Positions 6,444 to 14,363 of a DNA stretch of 34,648 nucleotides are shown in pieces. Origin of the DNA: Rickettsiales bacterium (GTDB lineage: Bacteria; Pseudomonadota; Alphaproteobacteria; Micavibrionales; GCA-2720935); NCBI GenBank assembly GCA_002720935.1, contig PBIV01000015.1:4915-39562 (forward strand), written 5' to 3'. Below the pieces are notes generated by a model that did not search any database, was not told the origin of the DNA, and saw nothing but the letters and a program-made list of their open reading frames with translations. How positions within the stretch are numbered: position 1 is the stretch's first letter; each line of letters starts with the position of its first letter. Position numbers and translations under genes: made by a program.

Positions 6444-9254
6444 TTAAACCTCAACTTTCTCATTAGAATACTGAGTCTTCTTTAAGACTTGTTTAACAGC
6501 ATCCATAATTTCGTCTTTGTCAAATTTTGCAACATAATCATCAAAACCGACACTGCGTCCACGTTCAAAATCTTCTTCTGTCGCATGTGATGACAAAGCA
6601 ATCATTGGAATTTTTGCCCATGGTTGTTTTGAATGTCTAACTTTTTGTGCAAAATCAAACCCAGTCATTTCTGGCATTTCAATATCACTAATAATCAGAT
6701 CAAATTTTCTATCTTTTTCAAACAGATCAAGAGCTTCAAGCGGGCTCTCTACAGCTGTAACCGCATAACCACCGATTGATAATAATGGCACTAACATATT
6801 TCTAAAGAATGGCGAGTCATCGACCAATAGAACACGTTTTGATAAATCATTTTCAAATGGGTCATCTGTTTCATTAATCGCAAACCAGTCTTTATGGCCT
6901 CTTGATAAATAATGGCTAACATTAATAATATCTGTTGCCTTGCCATTGATAATCGCACTTCCAAATGTGCTGTCTTGGGCTGTTGATGTTTCAATTGCAA
7001 CATATTCCTCAACGATATCAACAATCTCATCAACGACAAGCCCCATTGAACGTAAATGATCAGAGAACACAATGGCTGCCCTCTCTTTACCTTCAACTTT
7101 AACTTGAACCTGATTATTAAATGGAACTAGTGGCATTAATTGACCACGATATTGGATAACATGATTATTATTAGATATTTCGATATCTTTATCTTCAAAA
7201 ACCTCTAAGCGTGCAACCAATGATAATGGAACCGCCTTTGGTGCTCCTTCTCCAGCACGGAAGACAAGAAGAGATGTCTTTTTATTCTCCGCAGATGATG
7301 CCTGCTCAAGAGCTGTTTTTTCTGACGCATCAGATACGCTCAGATCGCCAGATGCATTCGCAATACCATTTGGATCCAAGATCATGATAACGCTACCATC
7401 TCCAAGAATAGTATTTCCTGCGAATAAATCAATATGACGCAAGATTGGTGCAACTGGTTTTACAACAATCTCTTCTGTATCAAAGACTTTATTCACGATA
7501 ATACCAAAAGTATAAGTGCCAACTTGTGTGACAACAATATATTTGCCGTCATCTTCCATGCTGTTTGTTAAAGACTTCAAGTCTTCTTTAACAGCTGGTT
7601 GCTTTTCATTTTCTAAAGACGCAATCTCATTTTTCAAATCTTGGTTGTGCTCTTCAATTGATTTTTTATCTTCAACGATTTTTTTCTTTAATTTACGTTG
7701 ATCTAACTTCAACATTTTGTTTAATGAAATAAGAGGCAACAAACGATCACGAAGGCGTAAAACCGGCGTGCCTTTGATAAACTCAATTCTTTGGTCACCC
7801 TGGTTAGAAGCGCGCACCAATTCTTGAACACTTAATTGTGGGATCGCGTATTTTTCTTCGCCCGCTTCAACGATTAGTGCTGATACAATCGCCAATGTCA
7901 GTGGGATTTTAATAGTAAATGTTGAGCCCTGACCTTCTTTAGATTTAAGATCAATCGTACCACCAATTTTCTCAATATTGGTTCGAACAACATCCATACC
8001 AACACCACGCCCAGATACAGCCGTTACTTTTTCAGCTGTTGAAAATCCTGCGTGAAAAATAAATTGTTGAATTTGGCTTTCGCTCATCTCTGCTAATTGA
8101 GATTCTGTGGCAGCACCATTCTCAATCATTTTCTTTTTAATTTTTTCTGTTGATAGCCCCTTACCATCATCACTAATTTGGATAATGATATGTCCACCCT
8201 CATGATAAGCATTTAAAAGAACGGTTCCTGTCTCTGGCTTACCAACTGCCAATCTATCCGCGGGATCTTCGATCCCGTGATCGGCAGAATTACGAACCAT
8301 ATGTGTCAATGGATCTTTAATTAAATCTAAGACTTGGCGATCAAGTTCTGTATCCTGACCACGCATTTCTAAATCAATTTTCTTACCCAATTCATTGGAT
8401 AAATCACGAATAATTCTTGGTAATTTTGACCACGCATTGCCAATCGGCTGCATTCGCGTCTTCATAACCCCTTCTTGAAGGTCAGAGACAACATGGTTTA
8501 ATCTTTGTAATGGTGCTGTAAATTCGCTCTCGCGCTGGTTTCTTAAAATCTGTAAAAGTTGGTTTCTTGTTAAAACAAGCTCTGAGACCATTGTCATCAA
8601 GTCTTCTAGAACATCAACATTTACACGAAGCGATTGAGTAACAGCAACTTGTTCTTTTTTTGCTTGAGGCTCTTGGCTCTTGGCAACTGCTTTTGGTGCA
8701 GGAGGCGCAACAGCTTTAACCTCATCTTCGTCATCGTCTCCATCTTCGCCTTCATCGTCTTCGTCTTCAGCTTTTTGCTGACTTGATTCAGAAAGACCAA
8801 GAGCATCTGCAACAGCAGCTGTCTGGCTTGCAGGAACAGGGGTGAAAATATCATCTTCTTCTGGCTCTTCCCCAGAAGCTGCCTTTTCAATGGCATCAAG
8901 TTTTGCGATTAATTCACTGTCATCGCCATCTCCTTCGCCACCGGTTTGTTCGATTAAATCGACAATTTCTTTAATGCGATCAAGAGATTCTAAAATAATT
9001 GTCACTGAATCACTTTGAACTCCTAAAACGCCATCTCGGTACAGACCGAACACATTTTCTGCGTGGTGCGCAACTTTCTCTAATCTTGACAACCCTAAGA
9101 AACCACAGGTTCCTTTTACAGTATGGACAACTCTAAAAATATTGCCCAAAAGCGCTTGGTCATTTGGATTTTGTTCTAACTTAATAATATCTTGGTCAAG
9201 AATGTCTAAGCTTTCTCTTGTTTCAACCAAAAACTCATTAATTAAATCATCCAT
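6444..9254 (-). CDS. cheA: Hybrid chemotaxis histidine kinase CheA with C-terminal receiver
   Basis: Kinase that receives signals from chemoreceptors and phosphorylates CheY and CheB. Domains in order: HPt (about 1-110) with phospho-acceptor H44 in VVHTVKGTCGFLGL; an acidic, then Ala/Pro/Lys-rich linker (about 125-205) where the usual CheY-binding P2 domain is not evident; dimerisation domain (about 206-270); ATPase with N-box HMVRNSADHGIED and G boxes DDGKGL and GRGVGMDVV; two CheW-like domains (about 455-650 and 665-800); and a receiver (about 812-930) with acceptor D857. The first CheW-like domain is interrupted by about 55 charged, coiled-coil-like residues. In the receiver the Lys-Pro pair is Lys-Phe (VAKFDKDE). 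The length of 936 is long for CheA. AAGGA precedes the start, and a CtrA-type box lies upstream. Confidence 0.95.
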   Translation of the reverse strand: MDDLINEFLVETRESLDILDQDIIKLEQNPNDQALLGNIFRVVHTVKGTCGFLGLSRLEKVAHHAENVFGLYRDGVLGVQSDSVTIILESLDRIKEIVDLIEQTGGEGDGDDSELIAKLDAIEKAASGEEPEEDDIFTPVPASQTAAVADALGLSESSQQKAEDEDDEGEDGDDDEDEVKAVAPPAPKAVAKSQEPQAKKEQVAVTQSLRVNVDVLEDLMTMVSELVLTRNQLLQILRNQRESEFTAPLQRLNHVVSDLQEGVMKTRMQPIGNAWSKLPRIIRDLSNELGKKIDLEMRGQDTELDRQVLDLIKDPLTHMVRNSADHGIEDPADRLAVGKPETGTVLLNAYHEGGHIIIQISDDGKGLSTEKIKKKMIENGAATESQLAEMSESQIQQFIFHAGFSTAEKVTAVSGRGVGMDVVRTNIEKIGGTIDLKSKEGQGSTFTIKIPLTLAIVSALIVEAGEEKYAIPQLSVQELVRASNQGDQRIEFIKGTPVLRLRDRLLPLISLNKMLKLDQRKLKKKIVEDKKSIEEHNQDLKNEIASLENEKQPAVKEDLKSLTNSMEDDGKYIVVTQVGTYTFGIIVNKVFDTEEIVVKPVAPILRHIDLFAGNTILGDGSVIMILDPNGIANASGDLSVSDASEKTALEQASSAENKKTSLLVFRAGEGAPKAVPLSLVARLEVFEDKDIEISNNNHVIQYRGQLMPLVPFNNQVQVKVEGKERAAIVFSDHLRSMGLVVDEIVDIVEEYVAIETSTAQDSTFGSAIINGKATDIINVSHYLSRGHKDWFAINETDDPFENDLSKRVLLVDDSPFFRNMLVPLLSIGGYAVTAVESPLEALDLFEKDRKFDLIISDIEMPEMTGFDFAQKVRHSKQPWAKIPMIALSSHATEEDFERGRSVGFDDYVAKFDKDEIMDAVKQVLKKTQYSNEKVEV

Positions 9255-9335
9255 ATTTCGTTCCTTTTGTAATCAAAGATATAAGAAATTGCACTGTTCA
9301 GATTCGTGACAATGTATAGAATATACGCTCAGATA

Positions 9336-9350
9336 TTAAGCTTACATTAA
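9336..9350. promoter_or_regulatory. CtrA-type binding site upstream of cheA
   Basis: TTAAGCTTACATTAA, followed by C, is an exact TTAA-N7-TTAA match located 82 bases upstream of the cheA start, in the 148-base gap between chpT and cheA. A GATTC (GANTC, the CcrM methylation target) lies at 9301-9305 between the box and the gene. The position suggests direct CtrA control of the chemotaxis operon. No binding data are available from sequence. Confidence 0.6.
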
Positions 9351-9402
9351 CAAAGAAAAATTTGTTATACTTATATTATACTCCAAGGTGGTTAACACAA
9401 TA

Positions 9403-10041
9403 TTACGAAGCCGTTAAATGTATAAAAACCTTGTTTTCTCCATCTTTTTTATGATCTAACAACACACCATACTGTTCACAAATCAACTTAGTAACACGAC
9501 CATGAACCGTTTTAGGGTCAAGTTCATCTTCAGATAAATCAGAAAACGCAGCCGGTAACATATTTTCTTTAAATGTTAAACGATCGCCAGCAACTTCAAT
9601 TTCAAATTTTAACGGCTCATCTTGAATAACTCTAAAGGTCATTGTACCGCCAATACCAAGACCATCGGCCGCTAAAAACATAGCATTAAGCAGACATTTC
9701 AACATTCCTCTTGGCGGTAAAACAGATGTCAAAACGGGGGCGTCTTCCCAAATAAAATCAGCCTTTCCAAGTGCCATATATTCACTAAAAATTGATTTAA
9801 TATCAGCTGGCTTGACATCACTGCCAGCACCAGAAGCACCATAGGCCAAGCGATATAATTTTAAATAAGCACTTGATTTCTTGGCACTATCCGCAATCAA
9901 ATCAACAGCATCAGCACCATCAACAAGCCCCATCTCTTCGATTAACTCAACACCATTTGAAATTGCACCAACAGGGCTAATTAAGTCATGGCAAATGCGT
10001 GAGGATAAAAGTTCTAATATCTTTGTGGAAAACTGTGTCAT
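9403..10041 (-). CDS. chpT: Histidine phosphotransferase ChpT
   Basis: Dimeric phosphotransferase that passes phosphate from CckA to CtrA and CpdR. The N-terminal helical hairpin has LSSRICHDLISPVGAISNGVEL, with H18 as the expected phospho-acceptor; this LxxRxxHDLxxPxGAxxNG pattern is characteristic of ChpT. The C-terminal part (about 90-212) resembles a degenerate GHKL ATPase fold without clear nucleotide-binding G boxes, as known for this family. The length of 212 is within the family range. It is transcribed in the same direction as cheA, 148 bases upstream of it, with a CtrA-type box between the two. No cckA is in the window. Confidence 0.88.
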   Translation of the reverse strand: MTQFSTKILELLSSRICHDLISPVGAISNGVELIEEMGLVDGADAVDLIADSAKKSSAYLKLYRLAYGASGAGSDVKPADIKSIFSEYMALGKADFIWEDAPVLTSVLPPRGMLKCLLNAMFLAADGLGIGGTMTFRVIQDEPLKFEIEVAGDRLTFKENMLPAAFSDLSEDELDPKTVHGRVTKLICEQYGVLLDHKKDGENKVFIHLTAS

Positions 10042-10319
10042 CTATATCGTCTCGGCTAGAATTTTGAATTATTTAGAGCCACTAAGAATTGGGCTCAAGA
10101 TCAATAGATATAAGATGAAGCAAGCAACGCCCTTTGTCAAGATAGACAATTTTTATTTTCTGAATACATCCTATAATTATGACTAACAGCAAGGATTACT
10201 AGCTGATGAAATGAAAAAATATTCATATTTAGTAAAACTTAAACTTGATTTATTATGTCTGAGTTGCTATTTAAAAGAACCTTGATAAATACGAGCTATT
10301 TATTAAGAACAAATGGTCT

Positions 10320-10406
10320 GGGCGTGTGGTGGAATTGGTAGACACACAGGACTTAAAATCCTGAGAACGTATGTTCGTGGGGGTTCAAGTCCCCCCGCGC
10401 CTACCA
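10320..10406 (+). tRNA. tRNA-Leu (anticodon UAA)
   Basis: A complete class II tRNA of 87 bases with encoded CCA. The acceptor stem pairs GGGCGTG with CGCGCCT (two G-U pairs). The anticodon arm is CAGGA-CTTAAAA-TCCTG, giving anticodon TAA, which reads UUA and UUG leucine codons. A long variable arm is followed by the T arm GGGGG-TTCAAGT-CCCCC. The gene stands alone, about 280 bases from chpT and 210 from the SDR gene. No integrase or attachment-site duplication is visible beside it. Confidence 0.97.
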
Positions 10407-10449
10407 TGATCTTAAATATTTCTTTAAAATCAATAAGTTTAAGTTTTAA

Positions 10450-10474
10450 CACTTTGTGGTGAGCCACAAAAGTG
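10450..10474. other. Short hairpin downstream of tRNA-Leu
   Basis: CACTTTGTGG-TGAG-CCACAAAAGTG forms a tight stem with a single bulged A and a 4-base loop. There is no T run after it on the plus strand, so it is not a classical terminator. It may be a processing or termination structure for the tRNA transcript or part of a regulatory site; the role is unknown. Confidence 0.35.
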
Positions 10475-10567
10475 AGACAAGACATGGTGCAAAATCCAAC
10501 TTGTTTAAACACCTATAGCCAGCCTATAAAAAAATTATAAAAATAAATTTTGCCGCAACCAACTTTC

Positions 10568-10608
10568 GACCTAAGTCGATTTTATAACAAAAATAAAATC
10601 GAAAGGTC
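10568..10608. promoter_or_regulatory. Long inverted repeat covering the SDR ribosome-binding site
   Basis: Two perfect 10-base arms TCGATTTTAT (10576-10585) and ATAAAATCGA (10593-10602) are separated by AACAAAA. They are extended on the outside by GACCT (10568-10572) and AGGTC (10604-10608) across a small internal loop. The right arm contains AAAGG, the only good ribosome-binding site for the ATG at 10617. The dyad can be a repressor operator in DNA or an RNA hairpin that hides the ribosome-binding site. Confidence 0.55.
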
Positions 10609-10616
10609 TAAATGAG

Positions 10617-11375
10617 ATGACACAGAAAATTGCAATTATTACCGGATCAGGATCTGGAATGGGTGCGGCCACAGCCAAGAAATTTGTCAAAAATGGTTTC
10701 AAGGTTGTTCTAAATGGGCGTACAAAATCAAAATTAGAGAATATCTCTGAAGAAATTGGCATGGACAATGTTCTCATTGTTCCTGGTGATGTATCAAACC
10801 CTAATGATGTTGAAAATCTAATTAACAAAACAATAGAAACTTTTGGGCGTTTAGATGTTTTAGTCAACAATGCAGCTATCGCTATTTTCAGCCCTATCGA
10901 AGATTTATCATTAGAAGATTGGAACAAACAGCTATCCATTAATGCAACAGGAACGTTCTTAATGATTAAACATGCTATTCCTTACCTAGAAAAGACAAAG
11001 GGTTCAATCGTAAATGTATCGTCTGTCTCTGGCCTTGGCGGAGACTGGACTGGCTTTGCCTATGATGCAACCAAAGGTGCTATTAATTTAATGACAAAAG
11101 CACTCGCCCTTGATTTTGCCAAGAAAGGTGTGCGTGTAAATGCCGTAGCCCCTAGCTTAACGGACACTGATATGGCCTCTTTCGCAATCGACAACAATGA
11201 TATTTTAAATAAATTTAAAAGTCGTATTGCTATGAAAAGGCCAGGAAAACCAGAAGAAGTTGCTGATGTTATTGCCTTTTTAGCAAGTGACGAAGCACGC
11301 TTTGTTACAGGAACAATCCTCCCAGTTGATGGCGGTTTAAGCGCATCCAATGGGCAACCGAATATGTCTGAATAA
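10617..11375 (+). CDS. Short-chain dehydrogenase/reductase (SDR), substrate unknown
   Basis: Classical SDR of 252 residues. The dinucleotide-binding motif TGSGSGMG is at residues 10-17; the Arg after the second strand (NGRTKSKLE) suggests NADP(H) preference. NNAA follows at about residues 86-89, then the catalytic Ser in VNVSSVSG, and Tyr/Lys in YDATKGA. The C-terminus has the common FVTGTILPVDGGLS segment. Members of this group include 3-oxoacyl-ACP reductase-like and glucose or alcohol dehydrogenase-like enzymes, and the substrate cannot be told from sequence. The ATG at 10617 is chosen because the ATG at 10612 runs into a stop. The gene is monocistronic, between a dyad that overlaps its ribosome-binding site and a terminator. 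Confidence 0.88.
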   Translation: MTQKIAIITGSGSGMGAATAKKFVKNGFKVVLNGRTKSKLENISEEIGMDNVLIVPGDVSNPNDVENLINKTIETFGRLDVLVNNAAIAIFSPIEDLSLEDWNKQLSINATGTFLMIKHAIPYLEKTKGSIVNVSSVSGLGGDWTGFAYDATKGAINLMTKALALDFAKKGVRVNAVAPSLTDTDMASFAIDNNDILNKFKSRIAMKRPGKPEEVADVIAFLASDEARFVTGTILPVDGGLSASNGQPNMSE

Positions 11376-11385
11376 CTAGAAATTA

Positions 11386-11442
11386 TATATTCTGACCTCT
11401 TCAAAAAATCACTAAATGGGGTCAGAGTATATTTTTTATTTT
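11386..11442 (+). terminator. Terminator of the SDR gene, with REP-like GGGGTCAGAGTA end
   Basis: TATATTCTGACC (11386-11397) pairs over all 12 bases, with one T-G pair, with GGTCAGAGTATA (11420-11431). The loop is 22 bases and TTTTTTATTTT follows. It starts ten bases after the SDR stop. The right-hand half, ATGGGGTCAGAGTATA, resembles in my memory repeat sequences associated with REP-type tyrosine transposases in other proteobacteria, but no second copy is seen here. Confidence 0.65.
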
Positions 11443-11466
11443 AAAATCAAACCAACATTAATTAAC

Positions 11467-12234
11467 TTATTCAGGCAATGTATTCTCTACGATATGAGGG
11501 TTTGCATCAACAGATTCAAATAACGCATATAGCTCTTGGATAACCTTGTCCAAATCTTCTTCGCTTGTAGATCTTGCAACCAAAGAAACAGATGGTTTGG
11601 CATTTTTAAAAGCTGGATAACTCCCGATACTCACACTTGGCCAAGCGTTAACAATTTCCGTTAAACGATCTGCAATCATGCTCTCGCCCGTATTGCCCTC
11701 AACCGTTCTTGAGACAACTTTTTTACCGCCAGCTAAACTCGGCAAAACAAAATGAAGCATGCCTTGCATAATCTTTGGCACGCCTGCCATGACATGAACA
11801 TTTTCTAACTTAAAACCAGGTGCGCCCGAAACAGGGTTTGGAATAAGGGTTGAGCCTTCTGGCACCATTGCCATTTTAAGACGTGCAGGTGTGACCTGCC
11901 CTTCTAAATAATAATCTTCCAGCATTTTAACGGCTTCTGGATTTAAAACACATTTTTTTCCAAAGGCCTTACCAATACATTCACTCGTGATATCATCATG
12001 GGTGGGGCCAATCCCGCCAGTTGTAAAGACATAGTCAAATTTAGCTGATAAAGTTTGTGTTGTTTCAATGATTTCATGTTCATCATCAGGGATAACACGA
12101 ACTTCCGCCAACTGAATGCCATACTCGTTTAGATTTTCAGCGATGTAAGATAAATTCTTATCTTTGGTACGCCCCGATAAAATTTCATCGCCAATTAGAA
12201 TTAAAGCTGCTTTATATGTTTTTTCTTTATCCAT
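11467..12234 (-). CDS. CinA-like MoaB/molybdopterin-binding-fold protein
   Basis: The protein corresponds to the N-terminal (MoCF/MoaB-like) domain of CinA proteins, 255 residues, and lacks the C-terminal PncC amidase domain of full-length CinA (about 400 residues). Visible motifs are LILIGDEILSGRTKDKN at the N-terminus, FTTGGIGPTHDDITSE near residue 70 and VSGAPGF-x-VHVMAGVPKIM in the middle. In full-length CinA the domain has ADP-ribose or NMN-related pyrophosphatase activity; what this stand-alone version does is not certain. Many alphaproteobacteria carry this short form next to map. It is divergent from map with 78 bases between the starts. Genome annotations often call it competence/damage-inducible protein A, which should not be taken as proof of a competence role. 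Confidence 0.88.
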   Translation of the reverse strand: MDKEKTYKAALILIGDEILSGRTKDKNLSYIAENLNEYGIQLAEVRVIPDDEHEIIETTQTLSAKFDYVFTTGGIGPTHDDITSECIGKAFGKKCVLNPEAVKMLEDYYLEGQVTPARLKMAMVPEGSTLIPNPVSGAPGFKLENVHVMAGVPKIMQGMLHFVLPSLAGGKKVVSRTVEGNTGESMIADRLTEIVNAWPSVSIGSYPAFKNAKPSVSLVARSTSEEDLDKVIQELYALFESVDANPHIVENTLPE

Positions 12235-12312
12235 TTGATAAGTTGATCTATACCTTGTTTTTAACTATGTTGAATATACTTATTTTATAAAACAAATATA
12301 GAGATTACAATT

Positions 12313-13110
12313 ATGAATGCAAAAGCTTCTCAAATAAAAATTCACAATGCAGCCGAATTTGATGGTATGCGAAAAGCTGGACGTCTGGCGGCGGAGACTT
12401 TAGATTTCTTAACACCACACGTAAAACCAGGGGTAACAACAGCCGAGCTGGATGATTTAGCGCATAACTATATCATCGAAAACGGTGCTGTGCCTGCACC
12501 GCTTAATTATCGTGGCTTTCCAAAATCAATTTGCACATCGGTCAATCACGTTGTATGTCATGGGATTCCCGGCGATAAAAAATTACGTGAAGGCGATATT
12601 GTTAATATTGATGTAACAGTCATTCTTGATGGCTGGCATGGCGACACAAGCCGTATGTTTATGATCGGTGACAAAATCCCTGTAAAGGCGAGAAATTTGA
12701 TTGATGACACTTATGAAGCCATGATGCGCGGTATTGAAGTCGTTAAACCGGGGGCAACTTTGGGCGATATTGGTCACGCTATTCAAAGCTTTGCTGAAGG
12801 CAAGCGTTACGGTGTTGTTCGTGACTTTTGTGGTCATGGTTTAGGCGAAGTGTTTCACGCCCCGCCTTCTGTCCTACACTATGGTGAGGCTGGCAAAGGA
12901 ACTGTTTTACAAGAAGGTATGTTCTTCACAATTGAGCCGATGATCAATACTGGCGATTGGCAAATAAAAGTTCTATCTGATGGCTGGACAGCCGTTACAA
13001 GAGACCGTTCTTTATCAGCGCAGTTTGAACATTCCCTTGGTGTTACAGCCGATGGCTATGAGATTTTCACGCTTTCTCCAAAAGGATGGCACAAGCCACC
13101 ATATGATTAA
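12313..13110 (+). CDS. map: Type I methionine aminopeptidase
   Basis: Removes the initiator methionine from nascent proteins. The pita-bread fold is complete at 265 residues. Metal ligands are visible as Asp in VNIDVTVI, Asp in HGDTSRMF, His in GHGLGEVFH, Glu in FTIEPMI and Glu in SAQFEHSLG; the substrate-side His is in VVCHGIPG. The length fits a type Ia enzyme with no N-terminal zinc-finger extension. Only a weak ribosome-binding site precedes the ATG. radC follows after three bases, so the two are likely co-transcribed. Confidence 0.96.
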   Translation: MNAKASQIKIHNAAEFDGMRKAGRLAAETLDFLTPHVKPGVTTAELDDLAHNYIIENGAVPAPLNYRGFPKSICTSVNHVVCHGIPGDKKLREGDIVNIDVTVILDGWHGDTSRMFMIGDKIPVKARNLIDDTYEAMMRGIEVVKPGATLGDIGHAIQSFAEGKRYGVVRDFCGHGLGEVFHAPPSVLHYGEAGKGTVLQEGMFFTIEPMINTGDWQIKVLSDGWTAVTRDRSLSAQFEHSLGVTADGYEIFTLSPKGWHKPPYD

Positions 13111-13113
13111 ATC

Positions 13114-13992
13114 ATGAGTGATAAAAACCAATTTGATGATGTTTTTTCTGATGATATCCTCTCTTATATCAAAGGGGATAGCGAGACCAATCCTTTTGAA
13201 AAACAATCAAATCCGCCCGCTTCTGAGAACAAAGAAGATCAAGAACAGCCAGCGCAAGATAGTGATTTATTCCCGACAATAAATGATAAAGTCGATACAA
13301 AACCTATCGCTTCCGATAGTAAAGACCACCGCCATGGTCACAGACAGCGCCTTAGAGAAAGATTTTTAAAAGGCGGCGCAGATGCCATTGCCAATTATGA
13401 ATTGTTAGAGCTCATTCTCTTCCTTGCGATCCCGCGCAAAGATGTAAAGCCTTTGGCAAAAGAACTTCTTAGTAAATTTGGCACGTTAAATGATGTACTG
13501 TGCGCTACCGTAGATCAGCTTACCCAAGTTAAAGGGATTAGCGAGACAACCGCCACACATTTTAAGGTTATACAAACCGCCACCCATAGGATTTTGTCCG
13601 AGCAAATTCAGAATAAAAATATCATCAGCTCATGGCAGTCCTTACTTGACTACTTACAAACCGTTATGGGGCCTTTAAAAAAGGAACAATTTAGAATTCT
13701 GTTCCTGGATAAAAAAAATGCCCTTATCGCTGATGAAATTCAACAAGAAGGCACGATTGACCACACCCCTGTTTACCCAAGGGAAGTCATGAAGCGTGCT
13801 TTAGAATTACATGCCACAGCCCTGATTCTGGTTCACAATCACCCAAGTGGTGATCCAAAACCATCAAAAGCTGATATTGACATGACAAAAGCGATTGTTG
13901 ATGCTGGAAAGAATTTAGGGATCGTAATACATGATCATTTAGTCATTGCGAGAAGCGAATATGTAAGCTTTAAATCGCTTGGTTTACTTTAA
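13114..13992 (+). CDS. radC: RadC family JAB-domain protein
   Basis: JAMM/MPN-fold protein of the RadC (UPF0758) family; the biological role is unsettled despite the historical DNA-repair name. After a variable acidic N-terminus of about 70 residues comes HRQRLRERFLKGGADA, the typical RadC opening, then a helix-hairpin-helix region (LTQVKGISETTA) and the zinc-binding JAMM motif HNHPSGDPKPSKAD near residue 245, with the upstream Glu in the preceding strand. At 292 residues it is about 60 longer than usual, entirely through the N-terminal extension rich in Asp, Glu, Pro and Gln. The start is three bases after map. A start further inside the extension is possible but has no better ribosome-binding site. 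Confidence 0.93.
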   Translation: MSDKNQFDDVFSDDILSYIKGDSETNPFEKQSNPPASENKEDQEQPAQDSDLFPTINDKVDTKPIASDSKDHRHGHRQRLRERFLKGGADAIANYELLELILFLAIPRKDVKPLAKELLSKFGTLNDVLCATVDQLTQVKGISETTATHFKVIQTATHRILSEQIQNKNIISSWQSLLDYLQTVMGPLKKEQFRILFLDKKNALIADEIQQEGTIDHTPVYPREVMKRALELHATALILVHNHPSGDPKPSKADIDMTKAIVDAGKNLGIVIHDHLVIARSEYVSFKSLGLL

Positions 13993-14032
13993 TGGGGCTA
14001 CTTTATTTTGGCTGGCTTTAATTCGCTTTACT

Positions 14033-14320
14033 TTAGTAATGAAAAGCGAGCTGATCGCTCCCCCCGCCATTTGGATAACCATACATCATCACAATAAAAT
14101 TACCATTTTGATCACTTGCGGTAATGCTACTCTTGATATGGCGAAGAAGTTTTTTATAAAGTTCAATAACCTCTGCACGATCCCAATAGAGCATTGTGAT
14201 GTCATCAACAACACGAACCGAAACTGTATTTTTTAGTGTTGCATCCGCACTTACGCTTGCAGGGCTTGCACATAAAAACGCGAATAAACAGATGAATAAA
14301 TATAAAGCTCTCTTAAACAT
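14033..14320 (-). CDS. Small exported protein of unknown function
   Basis: A 95-residue protein with a clear Sec signal peptide: MFKR, a hydrophobic core LYLFICLFAFLCA, then a small-residue cleavage region SVSA-DA near residue 25. The mature part is about 70 residues with no motif I recognise; it contains one Trp and a Gly-rich YGYPNGGGSD near the C-terminus and no Cys after cleavage. It is convergent with radC (40-base gap) and is probably transcribed alone. An overlapping plus-strand frame at 13979-14236 lacks such features, so I prefer this strand. Confidence 0.6.
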   Translation of the reverse strand: MFKRALYLFICLFAFLCASPASVSADATLKNTVSVRVVDDITMLYWDRAEVIELYKKLLRHIKSSITASDQNGNFIVMMYGYPNGGGSDQLAFHY

Positions 14321-14363
14321 AGATGTTTAACCTTAGATATTCGCCTAATTTGATATTTTTACT

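Noticed and set aside
9881-10186. Plus-strand ORF overlapping the chpT start
   Set aside because: The first half is antisense to the conserved ChpT N-terminus and the rest is low-complexity; no ribosome-binding site.
10264-10310. Promoter for tRNA-Leu
   Set aside because: TTGCTA and TTGATA could be -35 elements, but no good -10 lies at the right distance, so no promoter is claimed.
10412-10449. Cluster of TTAA words after tRNA-Leu as CtrA sites
   Set aside because: Spacings are 8, 11 and 3 bases; none fits TTAA-N7-TTAA.
10303-10512. Minus-strand ORF of 69 residues across the tRNA-Leu gene
   Set aside because: It is the antisense translation of the tRNA (contains the familiar GLEPPRTYVLRILSPVCLP artefact) and has no ribosome-binding site.
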